From positions 1-6,112 of the forward strand of contig QHNU01000201.1 in assembly GCA_003218525.1 (NCBI GenBank): a DNA stretch of 6,112 nt, in the 5' to 3' direction. A program made the position numbers and the translations under genes. Shown in pieces: positions 1-5,706 of the stretch; position 1 is the first letter of the stretch; the number at the start of each line of letters is the position of its first letter. The notes under the pieces were generated by a model, which saw only the letters and a list, made by a program, of their open reading frames with translations, had not been told where the DNA came from and did no database searches. The DNA comes from Verrucomicrobiota bacterium. Its GTDB lineage: Bacteria > Verrucomicrobiota > Verrucomicrobiia > Chthoniobacterales > UBA10450.

Positions 1-93
1 GGACAGCCCTTGACGACGCAAGTGCTCGGCAATACGCCGGCCGATAATACCGAGCCCAATCACGCCAACATTCTTACGAAAGGGTCGCGTCAT
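1..93 (-). CDS. NAD(P)-dependent oxidoreductase, N-terminal fragment (cut by window edge)
   Basis: Reading leftward from the ATG at 93-91, an open frame of 31 codons runs off the window. It begins MTRPFRKNVGVIGLGIIGRR. A beta strand (VGVIG) is followed by the glycine-rich dinucleotide loop GLGIIG (residues 13-18) and a helix (RRIAEHLRRQG). This is the first beta-alpha unit of a Rossmann fold and binds the pyrophosphate of NAD(P). The 'GLGxxG' spelling close to the N-terminus is most typical of the beta-hydroxyacid dehydrogenase family (3-hydroxyisobutyrate / 6-phosphogluconate dehydrogenase type). Other Rossmann oxidoreductases with the same start cannot be excluded, and the substrate cannot be named from this fragment. 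The start lies 64 bp beyond the end of the parvulin remnant and has no strong Shine-Dalgarno sequence, so the gene may be transcribed from the parB side or from a promoter in that gap. The Rossmann start is clear; the family assignment is moderate. Confidence 0.75.
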   Translation of the reverse strand, partial: MTRPFRKNVGVIGLGIIGRRIAEHLRRQGLS

Positions 94-157
94 CTAAATG
101 CAGTTAAAGTTCTGCTTCAGCCTGCGTTCAAACTGGCAATCGCGCAATTCCAACTTC

Positions 158-599
158 TTACATTCGACTGGGAACAAACCGGAAGCGCTGCGCAAGCTGC
201 CTGCGACGTTCATGGATCGCCTCGGTTCGCTTCTTTGCCGCGATCACCGCTTTATTTCTGGCAGCGCCTCACCGAATATCATGACGCGGGTCGGACGAAC
301 TTCCACTACTTGGACAGCATGAAATCCAAGATGCGATTGTACAAATGCGGGCGATGAATTCGCCGATAACTTCTCCCACCGCCAGAAAAAACTCCGGCGG
401 CGTGCGATCAGCCGAAAAGAATCCAAGATCGCCACCCCGATTTTTCGTGGCTTCATCTTCCGACGCGGCAGATGCCAGCTGCGCAAAACTTCACTATGGC
501 TGAGGCGGGCAACAACATCTTGCATGCCACGACGCTTGGCCTCGATCAATTCCGGGAGACTCCCGCTCCGGTGCTGATAACAGCCACAGCTCACTTCAT
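158..599 (-). pseudogene. Frameshifted remnant of a parvulin-type (PpiC) peptidyl-prolyl cis-trans isomerase
   Basis: No single frame covers this 442-bp stretch, but three pieces join into a parvulin domain. Piece one, from about 558 to 490, reads LPELIEAKRRGMQDVVARLS. A one-base loss near 489 moves to a second frame, which reads FAQLASAASEDEATKNRGGD then LGFFSADRTPPEFFLAVGEV (487 to about 359). A one-base gain near 358 returns to the first frame, with HLGFHAVQVVEVRPTR and EALPEIKR (357-247). A stop follows at 246-244. A further one-base loss restores VIAAKKRTEAIHERRRQLAQ and an end at 160-158. GGDLGFF, the PPEF segment and LGFHAVQV are the conserved parvulin core. The first parvulin strand with its usual His-Ile-Leu is not seen, so the N-terminus is also lost or scrambled. 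The ATG at 599-597 overlaps the upstream stop as ATGA, but its frame stops after two codons. Intact family members assist folding of exported proteins. The neighbours are clean, so decay is likelier than sequencing error. Confidence 0.75.
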
Positions 600-1519
600 T
601 TTAATTCCGAGTGAGCCAGAGCATAAAGGGCAACCTGGCCAACGATTCGCAGGCTGTCAGCGCTGATTTGATCAAGTGTGTCGCCGGCCGTATGCCACGC
701 TGGAAAATCGAAATCAATAATATCAATCACCGGAATGCCAATGGCATTGAGCGGGGTATGGTCATCGGTAATATCGCGATCAAAATAAGTGAAATGCTCG
801 CGGACTCTAAGTGCGTCAGCTGCGGCGAAGACGCTGCTGGCCAGGTTCGCCGGCGATTCCGGCGGTAGCGTCACCGTCAGCGATTTATCACCTACCATGT
901 CAAAAAGCATCCCGCCGCGGAACCACTTTACTTGTTTGGAATCACGCAGCTCGCCGGCAAAATGCCGGCTGCCGTAAAGGCCGTCCGTTTCGGTAAAATT
1001 CTCGAACGCTTCTTCACCATCGAAAAAGACGAGCTCAGTCTTCGCCGCCTGGGTCGGTTGCGTAGCCAACACCCGTGCCATTTCAATGAGCAGGCCGGTA
1101 CTCGACCCGCCATCATTGGCACCGACAAACGAGATGGTATCGAATGTCTTGGTATCATAATGGGAGCAAAGCAGGAACGACGGCGAGACCCTGCGATCGG
1201 GCGAGCGAAAGGTCGCGATTAGATTTGCGAACGTCATAACGCCGCGCGGTGTTTTCGCGGAGAACGTTTGCCGGCTAACATTCCAGCCGAAGGATTTTAG
1301 TTGTTCGGTAATATAGGCGCGCGACTTCTCCAGCGCTGCCGAGCCGGCCGGGCGCGGCCCTAGCTCAACGAGCCTTTTTGCATGCGTAAAGGCGTTTTCA
1401 CCAGAAAATTCTTCCCAAATTGATTCTGCGCTTGCGCATCGCACCTCAGTCACAGCAAACAGAGCAACGAAAAGAAATGCCCGGCAAGAGATGTCCGACC
1501 TGCGCAGTCCGCGGTTCAC
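596..1519 (-). CDS. Secreted M28-family zinc metalloenzyme, glutaminyl-peptide cyclotransferase-like
   Basis: This 307-residue protein starts with a GTG at 1519-1517 that overlaps the parB stop as GTGA, so translation is probably coupled. Residues 1-31 form a signal peptide: basic RGLRR, hydrophobic AFLFVALFAV, then CASA before ES. The product should act outside the cytoplasm. The M28 metal site is visible: His120 (SHYDT), Asp136 (GANDGGSS), the Glu169-Glu170 pair (FFDGEEAF), Asp207 (FDMVGD) and His276 (WHTAGD). Several details match glutaminyl cyclases better than ordinary M28 aminopeptidases: HYDTKTF, DGEEAF, GLYGSRH, DDHTPL (252-257) and a Trp directly before the last His. By family knowledge, such enzymes turn an N-terminal Gln into pyroglutamate using one zinc bound by Asp, the second Glu and His. 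A substrate-stacking Trp of animal enzymes, a few residues after EEAF, appears to be Phe175 here. An aminopeptidase role remains possible. Fold and metal site are near certain; the cyclase activity is inferred. Confidence 0.88.
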   Translation of the reverse strand: MNRGLRRSDISCRAFLFVALFAVTEVRCASAESIWEEFSGENAFTHAKRLVELGPRPAGSAALEKSRAYITEQLKSFGWNVSRQTFSAKTPRGVMTFANLIATFRSPDRRVSPSFLLCSHYDTKTFDTISFVGANDGGSSTGLLIEMARVLATQPTQAAKTELVFFDGEEAFENFTETDGLYGSRHFAGELRDSKQVKWFRGGMLFDMVGDKSLTVTLPPESPANLASSVFAAADALRVREHFTYFDRDITDDHTPLNAIGIPVIDIIDFDFPAWHTAGDTLDQISADSLRIVGQVALYALAHSELK

Positions 1520-2406
1520 TCGTCCGGAGCTAAGCCGATCACCTGCATGATCCGCTGCAAATCGTCGGTCCCGTAATATTCGATTTCGATACGACCGTGC
1601 TTTTCGCCGTGATGCAAAATCACCCGCGTACCGAAATGTTCCTGCAACCGCGACTGCAGATGGTCAGCGAACGCAGCATTGACCGAAGGAGACTGTAGAC
1701 GACGGCGCCTCCGCGGACTTAACGCTCCCAGCTGCCGGGCCACGAGCCGCTCGGTTGCACGGACGGTCGCGCTTCGTCGCAGGATTGTTTCGGCGACAGC
1801 GAGCTGTTCTTCCTGCGATTTTAAGGCAAGCAAGACCTTGGCATGACCAACCGAGAGCAGATTTTGGGTCAACCATGTTTGCACTTGCGAATTTAGATCC
1901 AGCAAGCGCATTGCATTGGCGACGGCGGCGCGGCTACGGCCAACCTTTTCAGCGATATCCTCCTGTCGCAGGCCGAACTCGCCGGCCAGGCGGGCATAAC
2001 CCTGTGCCTCCTCGATCGGACTGAGATCAGCCCGCTGCAAATTTTCTATGAGAGAGAGCTCGAGGACTTCGCGATTGCTCGCGGTACGCACGATCACCGG
2101 CACCTGAGTGAGCCCGAGCTGCTGGGCAGCGCGCCAACGGCGTTCGCCCGCGATGAGCTCGTGCCGTCCATTCACTGCCCGAACGACCAGAGGCTGAATA
2201 ATTCCGTGCTGCCGGATGGATTCGACTAACTCTTGGAGTGAGGCGGCTGGAAATTCCTTTCGCGGCTGGAGAGGACTCGGCGTAATACTGTCGATGTTGA
2301 TCTGGCGAATTTTCTCCGAATCCTCAGACTCGACTTGCAGCGATGGCGCAGGCGGACGTACGGCAATGAGCGCGCCAAGACCTTTGCCGAGGGCGGATTT
2401 TGCCAT
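1516..2406 (-). CDS. parB: ParB/RepB/Spo0J-family chromosome partitioning protein
   Basis: A 296-residue ParB of normal chromosomal length. I place the start at the ATG at 2406-2404, because the protein then begins MAKSALGKGLGALI, the classic ParB N-terminus that stimulates ParA. An upstream ATG (2442) would add 12 atypical residues. Residues 34-108 are the ParB/Srx nucleotide-binding domain, with PLQPRKEF (45-52), IIQPLVVR (69-76) and GERRWRAA (87-94). ENLQRADLSPIEEA (121-134) completes the CTP-binding and clamp region. A helix-turn-helix (QEDIAEKVGRSRAAVANAMR, 148-167) reads parS, followed by LLSVGHAKVLLAL (183-195). The C-terminal ~50 residues are the dimerisation domain. ParB loads on parS as a sliding CTP clamp and works with the ParA ATPase to segregate origins. 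No parA lies directly upstream: the next gene, 36 bp away, is divergent and unrelated. I saw no parS-like 16-mer here. The stop overlaps the GTG of the M28 gene. No clear Shine-Dalgarno precedes the start. Confidence 0.95.
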   Translation of the reverse strand: MAKSALGKGLGALIAVRPPAPSLQVESEDSEKIRQINIDSITPSPLQPRKEFPAASLQELVESIRQHGIIQPLVVRAVNGRHELIAGERRWRAAQQLGLTQVPVIVRTASNREVLELSLIENLQRADLSPIEEAQGYARLAGEFGLRQEDIAEKVGRSRAAVANAMRLLDLNSQVQTWLTQNLLSVGHAKVLLALKSQEEQLAVAETILRRSATVRATERLVARQLGALSPRRRRRLQSPSVNAAFADHLQSRLQEHFGTRVILHHGEKHGRIEIEYYGTDDLQRIMQVIGLAPDE

Positions 2407-2442
2407 CGCGCTGAGGTTATCGAAAGGGCACGGGCAACGCAA

Positions 2443-3348
2443 ATGGCAAGCACAGTTCTGATGAAATCGCAGGACAACTCGAGATCACCCGGCACTGTAG
2501 GGCGCGACACTATTTTTAGTCTCGGCCATTCTCCCGACCCTGACGACGCGTTCATGTTTTACGCGATGGCAGCGAAGAAAATCAATCTTCGCGGTTACAA
2601 ATTCGAGCATCAGCTAGAGGACATTCAGACGCTGAATGAGCGCGCCCTCCGGGGTGAGCTGCACATCTCAGCCATCTCGATTCATGCCTACGCCTCCGTG
2701 ACGGACAAATATGCATTGCTTCCCTGCGGCGCGAGTATGGGCGATGGCTACGGACCGCTGATCGTCACAAATCAAACCCCTGAAACGAGTGAGTCGTCCG
2801 ATTTCCTGCGTGACAAGACGATCGCCGTCCCGGGGAAATTGACGAGCGCGTTTCTTGCCCTTCAACTATATCTCGGGAGTTTCAAACACGTTGTTGTACC
2901 CTTTGATCGGATCTTCGAAACGGTGAAAATCGGCCAGGCCGACGCCGGTCTACTTATTCACGAAGGCCAACTTACTTATGCGGACGCTGGGTTTCGGAAA
3001 ATCCTCGATCTGGGCGAGTGGTGGAAGACGCGAACCGGCCTGCCGTTGCCACTGGGCGGGAATGTTCTACGCAAAGACATTCCTCCTGAGATTCAGCGCG
3101 ATCTCCTGACAATTGTGCGGGCAAGCATCGAGTTCGGGCTTGCCCATCGTGCCGAGGCGGTAGAGCACTCAATGCCTTACGCGCGGAACATGGATAGCGT
3201 GCTCGCGTCCAAATTCATCGGCATGTACGTTAATGATTACACTCGTGACTATGGCGAGACCGGCCGCCAAGCAATCCAGCGGTTTCTCGGCGAGGCGTGC
3301 GCTGCTGGCTACATCGATCGCGATTTCGCCATCGAGTTTGTCAGATAA
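2443..3348 (+). CDS. MqnD-family protein (1,4-dihydroxy-6-naphthoate synthase-like, futalosine menaquinone pathway)
   Basis: A 301-residue protein from the ATG at 2443, which has an AAGGG 14 bp upstream; an ATG at 2461 is an alternative and would remove six residues. The periplasmic-binding-protein-like fold of MqnA/MqnD is recognisable from FSLGHSPDPDDAFMFYAM (25-42), LEDIQTLNERALRGEL (58-73), AISIHAY (77-83), ASMGDGYGP (97-105), TIAVPGKLTSAFLALQLYLG (126-145), AGLLIHEGQLTY (168-179) and GLPLPLGGNVLRKDIP (199-214). His173 in LIHEG corresponds to the catalytic histidine known for MqnD. MqnD converts cyclic dehypoxanthinyl futalosine into dihydroxynaphthoate in menaquinone synthesis. Here the usual SPCPNDTF signature is SPDPDDAF, so this is a divergent subgroup often labelled only as a substrate-binding protein, and no other mqn gene is in the window. 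There is no signal peptide, so it is cytosolic. It diverges from parB across 36 bp, so its promoter probably lies inside the parB 5' end. Family is certain; exact reaction is moderate. Confidence 0.82.
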   Translation: MASTVLMKSQDNSRSPGTVGRDTIFSLGHSPDPDDAFMFYAMAAKKINLRGYKFEHQLEDIQTLNERALRGELHISAISIHAYASVTDKYALLPCGASMGDGYGPLIVTNQTPETSESSDFLRDKTIAVPGKLTSAFLALQLYLGSFKHVVVPFDRIFETVKIGQADAGLLIHEGQLTYADAGFRKILDLGEWWKTRTGLPLPLGGNVLRKDIPPEIQRDLLTIVRASIEFGLAHRAEAVEHSMPYARNMDSVLASKFIGMYVNDYTRDYGETGRQAIQRFLGEACAAGYIDRDFAIEFVR

Positions 3349-3376
3349 GGGGCGGCTGCCCTATTTCTTCTTTTCG
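3349..3376 (+). terminator. Candidate intrinsic terminator after the MqnD-family gene
   Basis: Immediately after the TAA, GGGGC (3349-3353) can pair with GCCCT (3358-3362, one G-U pair) around a GGCT loop. This is followed by the pyrimidine-rich ATTTCTTCTTTT. The stem is short, and the T-rich stretch is also the 3' end of the convergent gene, where it encodes a Lys-Lys-Lys tail. It may therefore be coincidental. Confidence 0.35.
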
Positions 3377-3555
3377 CCTGGCGATTTATCGGCACTCGGC
3401 TTGTTTGTGGCCTGCACGACAAATTCCTTCACCCGCTCGGCTTCCTTCTTAAAACCGGTGGTGAAATCGTGTGTGCCGTATTCGAAAAGGACAATAAAAC
3501 AGAAAGTGAAGAATACGAAAAGAACGAGCCAGAACAGCCCGCGTAAGAGAGACAT
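3361..3555 (-). CDS. Small single-span membrane protein of unknown function
   Basis: A 64-residue protein from the ATG at 3555-3553. Residues 6-24 form one strongly hydrophobic segment (GLFWLVLFVFFTFCFIVLF) rich in Phe, preceded by MSLLR. About 40 mostly polar residues follow, including KKEAERVKEFV and a Lys-rich end (GEKKK). The Arg before and the Glu just after the span suggest a single inner-membrane helix with the charged part at one face, but topology is not certain. I do not recognise a named family. The clear membrane segment followed by an amphipathic region argues that it is a real gene, whereas the longer frame extending upstream is low-complexity Arg/Ser/Cys sequence over the 85-bp gap and the aminotransferase 5' end. 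An in-frame GTG six codons upstream is another possible start. It converges with the MqnD-family gene 12 bp away and diverges from the aminotransferase. No Shine-Dalgarno is obvious. Confidence 0.6.
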   Translation of the reverse strand: MSLLRGLFWLVLFVFFTFCFIVLFEYGTHDFTTGFKKEAERVKEFVVQATNKPSADKSPGEKKK

Positions 3556-3640
3556 CGGGCGACGGTAACGCACGCGCCGTCCAGGGTCAACGCTGTGTGC
3601 ACACGCTTGAACGGCAAAACGAAACTGCCATCCTGCGCCG

Positions 3641-4825
3641 ATGCGGGTTCCGCTTCTCGACTTGGCCGAACAGCATCGCCCCCTGGCTGCACCCATTCGC
3701 GAGCAAATCGACGACGTTCTGCGCTCGGGCCAATTTATTCTCGGGCCTAAAGTCGAAGAATTTGAGCACACGATCTGCCGTTATACGGGCGTACAATTTG
3801 CCATTGGTGTCTCCTCGGGCACCGACGCATTGCTTGCCATACTGATGGCCCTCGGCATCGGCAGAGGCGACGCGGTGGTAACAACTCCTTACAGCTTCTT
3901 CGCCACCGCCGGCTGCATCGCACGTGTGGGCGCGACACCTCTCTTTGTCGACATCGATCCAGAGACTTTTAATCTCTCGCCCCGCGCCCTCGAGGAGTTT
4001 CTACGATTGAAATGCGCGCGCACTTCCGTCGATACGACCTACCAGAGCAAGAAAATCCGCGCGATCATGCCGGTCCATCTCTTCGGGTTGTGCTGCCAAA
4101 TGGATGAGATTCGCACCCTGGCAGAAACCTATCGCCTGCCCGTTATTGAGGACGGAGCCCAAGCAATTGGTGCCGAATACCCGAGCCAGTCCGGTGGCCA
4201 GCAAGCCGGCACGATTGGACTCGCAGGATTCTTCAGCTTTTATCCATCAAAAAATCTCGGCGCTGCCGGTGACGCCGGGTTGATCGTGACAAACGATGAA
4301 ACGCTCGCACACCGACTTCGTGTTTGCCGGAATCACGGAATGGAGCCGCATTACTTCCACCAGATGATCGGGGGAAACTTTCGGCTCGATGAAATTCAGG
4401 CGGCGATCCTCTCGGTGAAGCTCGCGCATCTGGACGAATGGTCGGCGAGACGCCGCGCCGTCGCCGACGGTTATCGAGCGGAATTCAGGCGCGCTGGCTT
4501 ATTGGGGAAAATTGAGTTGCCGTATGATCCCTTCCATGACCGCGGTCTCAGGAACGCCCATATCTACCATCAATACGTTATCCGCGCTCCAAATCGGAAC
4601 GCCTTGCGTGAACATTTGCGGCAAAACGAGATTGGCTCGGCCATTTATTATCCGGTCGGTTTGCACGAGCAGAAATGTTTCGACTATCTAGGCTACAAAA
4701 GGGGCGATTTTCCAGCAACAGAACGCGCCACCAGCGAGACACTGGCCCTGCCAATCTACCCGGAATTGTCATCCACGGCGCAGCGCTTCGTCGTTGAAAA
4801 AATCGCGGATTTCTACGCTCGCTAA
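3641..4825 (+). CDS. DegT/DnrJ/EryC1/StrS-family PLP-dependent aminotransferase
   Basis: A full-length 394-residue fold-type I aminotransferase of the sugar aminotransferase family. It opens with the typical VPLLDLAEQH and GQFILGPKVEEFE. The cofactor site is complete: SSGTDAL (58-64) for the phosphate, EDGAQAIGA (170-178) with Asp171 and Gln174 under the pyridine ring, and FFSFYPSKNLGAAGDAG (197-213) with Lys204 as Schiff-base lysine. GGNFRLDEIQAAIL (244-257) supplies the Asn that reaches across the dimer. HQYVIR (310-315) and AIYYPVGLHEQ (334-344) are the usual C-terminal marks. Members move an amino group, commonly from glutamate, onto keto-sugars linked to nucleotides for surface glycans or natural products. 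The exact sugar cannot be read from sequence, and no sugar dehydratase, acetyltransferase or glycosyltransferase gene is in the window. The ATG at 3641 fits the family N-terminus, although no good Shine-Dalgarno precedes it. The gene is followed within 11 bp by the tRNA promoter. Confidence 0.93.
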   Translation: MRVPLLDLAEQHRPLAAPIREQIDDVLRSGQFILGPKVEEFEHTICRYTGVQFAIGVSSGTDALLAILMALGIGRGDAVVTTPYSFFATAGCIARVGATPLFVDIDPETFNLSPRALEEFLRLKCARTSVDTTYQSKKIRAIMPVHLFGLCCQMDEIRTLAETYRLPVIEDGAQAIGAEYPSQSGGQQAGTIGLAGFFSFYPSKNLGAAGDAGLIVTNDETLAHRLRVCRNHGMEPHYFHQMIGGNFRLDEIQAAILSVKLAHLDEWSARRRAVADGYRAEFRRAGLLGKIELPYDPFHDRGLRNAHIYHQYVIRAPNRNALREHLRQNEIGSAIYYPVGLHEQKCFDYLGYKRGDFPATERATSETLALPIYPELSSTAQRFVVEKIADFYAR

Positions 4826-4835
4826 GGCGCGGCAC

Positions 4836-4864
4836 TTGCGACGGTTCGCCCCCAAGCCTATATC
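4836..4864 (+). promoter_or_regulatory. Sigma70-type promoter for tRNA-Tyr
   Basis: TTGCGA (4836-4841) and TATATC (4859-4864) are separated by exactly 17 bp. Both are close to the consensus -35 and -10 hexamers. The predicted transcription start, near 4871, gives a leader of about 25 nt before the tRNA at 4897. The promoter begins 10 bp after the aminotransferase stop, so the tRNA does not depend on read-through. Confidence 0.55.
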
Positions 4865-4896
4865 AACCCCGAAGCGTTCGGGCCAACGCTCGCCCA

Positions 4897-4980
4897 GGGT
4901 AGGTTCCGGAGTGGCCAAACGGGGCAGACTGTAAATCTGCTGGCTTTACGCCTTCGCTGGTTCGAATCCAGCCCTGCCCA
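4897..4980 (+). tRNA. tRNA-Tyr (anticodon GUA)
   Basis: The 84-nt sequence folds as a class II tRNA. The acceptor stem is GGGTAGG (4897-4903) with CCTGCCC (4973-4979, one G-U pair). The anticodon stem is GCAGA/TCTGC (4924-4928 and 4936-4940) around the loop CTGTAAA, giving anticodon GTA at 4931-4933. A 15-nt variable arm (4941-4955) contains a GGC/GCC stem. The T stem is GCTGG/CCAGC (4956-4960 and 4968-4972) with loop TTCGAAT. The discriminator base is A4980. The 3' CCA is not encoded (GATT follows), so it must be added by tRNA nucleotidyltransferase. The long variable arm together with GUA is diagnostic for bacterial tRNA-Tyr. It has its own likely promoter upstream and faces a convergent protein gene ending 9 bp away. 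Confidence 0.97.
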
Positions 4981-4989
4981 GATTCTTTG

Positions 4990-5559
4990 TTACCGGCGTC
5001 GTTTCGATCCGCGTTTGGCGGAACGCGAACGTGACTTTGCTCCGCCGCGTTTGGCGGCGCCACGACGTGCTTTCGACGCTGCAGCCCGCTTCCGCGAAGT
5101 GCCGGATTTGCGTCGCGCCGCCTGCACACGACGAGTTTTTCCAGCTGATCCACGGCTTGCGCGCCGGGAAGTGGCGCCGCCTTTGACACGTCTGCTGGTA
5201 CGCGAACGTTTGGCGGCCGCCCCTGGCCGCGATTTCTTAGCACGACCCGCGCTACCCGCTCGCTTGGCTCTCGAACGTTTCCTAGGCGAAGAAGATTTGC
5301 TGCGAGGTTTCGTTCTCCTGGCGCTAGGTATTCCAACTGCCTCCCGCGCGGTCGTGGAAATCGGTTTGCCTGTCGCTACCGCCTTTCCGGCGAGCGCACC
5401 AACTGCACCACCCACCACCGCCCCGATTGGTCCGGCTACGCTTCCAATAACGGCGCCCGTAGCGGCGCCCACTGCGGGCTTAGAAATTGGCGGAATCGTG
5501 ATGTTTTCGCTTGGTTGCTCCTTCCTCGGCTGAGAATTTTCGGTGGATTCGTCTGGCAT
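4990..5559 (-). CDS. Glycine-zipper protein with a histone-H1-like basic tail
   Basis: A 189-residue protein in three parts. Residues 1-27 are polar and acidic (MPDESTENSQPRKEQPSEN and following). Residues 28-62 are a small-residue hydrophobic block, GAATGAVIGSVAGPIGAVVG and GAVGALAGKA, with the repeated Gly/Ala spacing of a glycine zipper, a motif that packs helices or inserts in membranes. Residues 81-189 are built only from Arg, Lys, Ser, Ala, Gly and a few others. By my count 47 of 109 are Arg or Lys and none are Asp or Glu, resembling histone H1 C-termini or bacterial H1-like nucleoid proteins such as Hc1. DNA or RNA binding by the tail is an inference from charge; I know no named family for the whole chain. 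A strong GAGGAGG (5564-5570) four bases before the ATG supports the start and active expression. The gene lies 147 bp downstream of the RRM gene on the same strand and runs tail-to-tail into tRNA-Tyr. Confidence 0.75.
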   Translation of the reverse strand: MPDESTENSQPRKEQPSENITIPPISKPAVGAATGAVIGSVAGPIGAVVGGAVGALAGKAVATGKPISTTAREAVGIPSARRTKPRSKSSSPRKRSRAKRAGSAGRAKKSRPGAAAKRSRTSRRVKGGATSRRASRGSAGKTRRVQAARRKSGTSRKRAAASKARRGAAKRGGAKSRSRSAKRGSKRRR

Positions 5560-5563
5560 AGCG

Positions 5564-5570
5564 CCTCCTC
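5564..5570 (-). promoter_or_regulatory. Strong Shine-Dalgarno for the basic-tail protein
   Basis: On the minus strand GAGGAGG lies four bases (CGCT) before the ATG at 5559. It is the only near-perfect ribosome binding site in the window. The other genes show weak or no Shine-Dalgarno sequence, so it fixes this start codon. Confidence 0.7.
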
Positions 5571-5632
5571 GGTTTGCGTCTTTAACAGTACATCGGATGA
5601 TGCCCGCGCTGTAGTCGCTTCATCCTGTGCAA

Positions 5633-5649
5633 TTTCGTTCGAAACGAAA
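5633..5649. repeat. Inverted repeat in the gap between the RRM gene and the basic-tail gene
   Basis: TTTCGTT and AACGAAA are perfect 7-bp arms around CGA. The symmetry continues imperfectly to AATT on both sides if one extra A is allowed. It lies about 60 bp past the RRM gene stop and about 75 bp before the next start. No U-run follows on the minus strand, so it is a poor intrinsic terminator; it could be an operator or an mRNA 3'-end hairpin. The rest of the 147-bp gap shows no promoter I can defend. Confidence 0.35.
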
Positions 5650-5706
5650 ATTTTAATGCAGAGTCTCGAGGCGCCGACATTTTGATAAGAGTTATCGATT
5701 CCGCGC

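Noticed and set aside
10..357. Plus-strand ORF of 115 codons at the left end
   Set aside because: It runs antisense to the oxidoreductase start and the parvulin remnant, has no recognisable domain, and both minus-strand readings are much better supported.
244..594. Minus-strand 116-codon ORF as an intact gene
   Set aside because: Only its beginning and end match parvulin. The middle (frame through RRKMKPRKIGVAILDSFR) is out of frame while another frame holds GGDLGFF, so it is part of the pseudogene.
3607..3635. TTGAAC with a 17-bp spacer and ATCCTG as aminotransferase promoter
   Set aside because: The -10 match is poor and transcription would start at the ATG itself, so it is not supported enough to list.
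3556..3771. Longer N-terminus for the small membrane protein (136 residues)
   Set aside because: The added 72 residues cross the divergent gap and the antisense of the aminotransferase start and look random. The membrane segment directly follows the ATG at 3555.
4863..5336. Minus-strand 157-codon ORF containing GWIRTSEGVKPADLQSAPFG
   Set aside because: That peptide is the antisense translation of tRNA-Tyr, a well-known false protein, and the rest is another frame of the basic-tail gene.
5015..5533. Plus-strand 172-codon ORF rich in Arg, Ala and Pro
   Set aside because: It is the complement of the basic-tail gene. The Arg/Ala/Ser codons of that gene keep the opposite frame open. It has no family match I recognise, and the minus-strand gene has a strong ribosome site.
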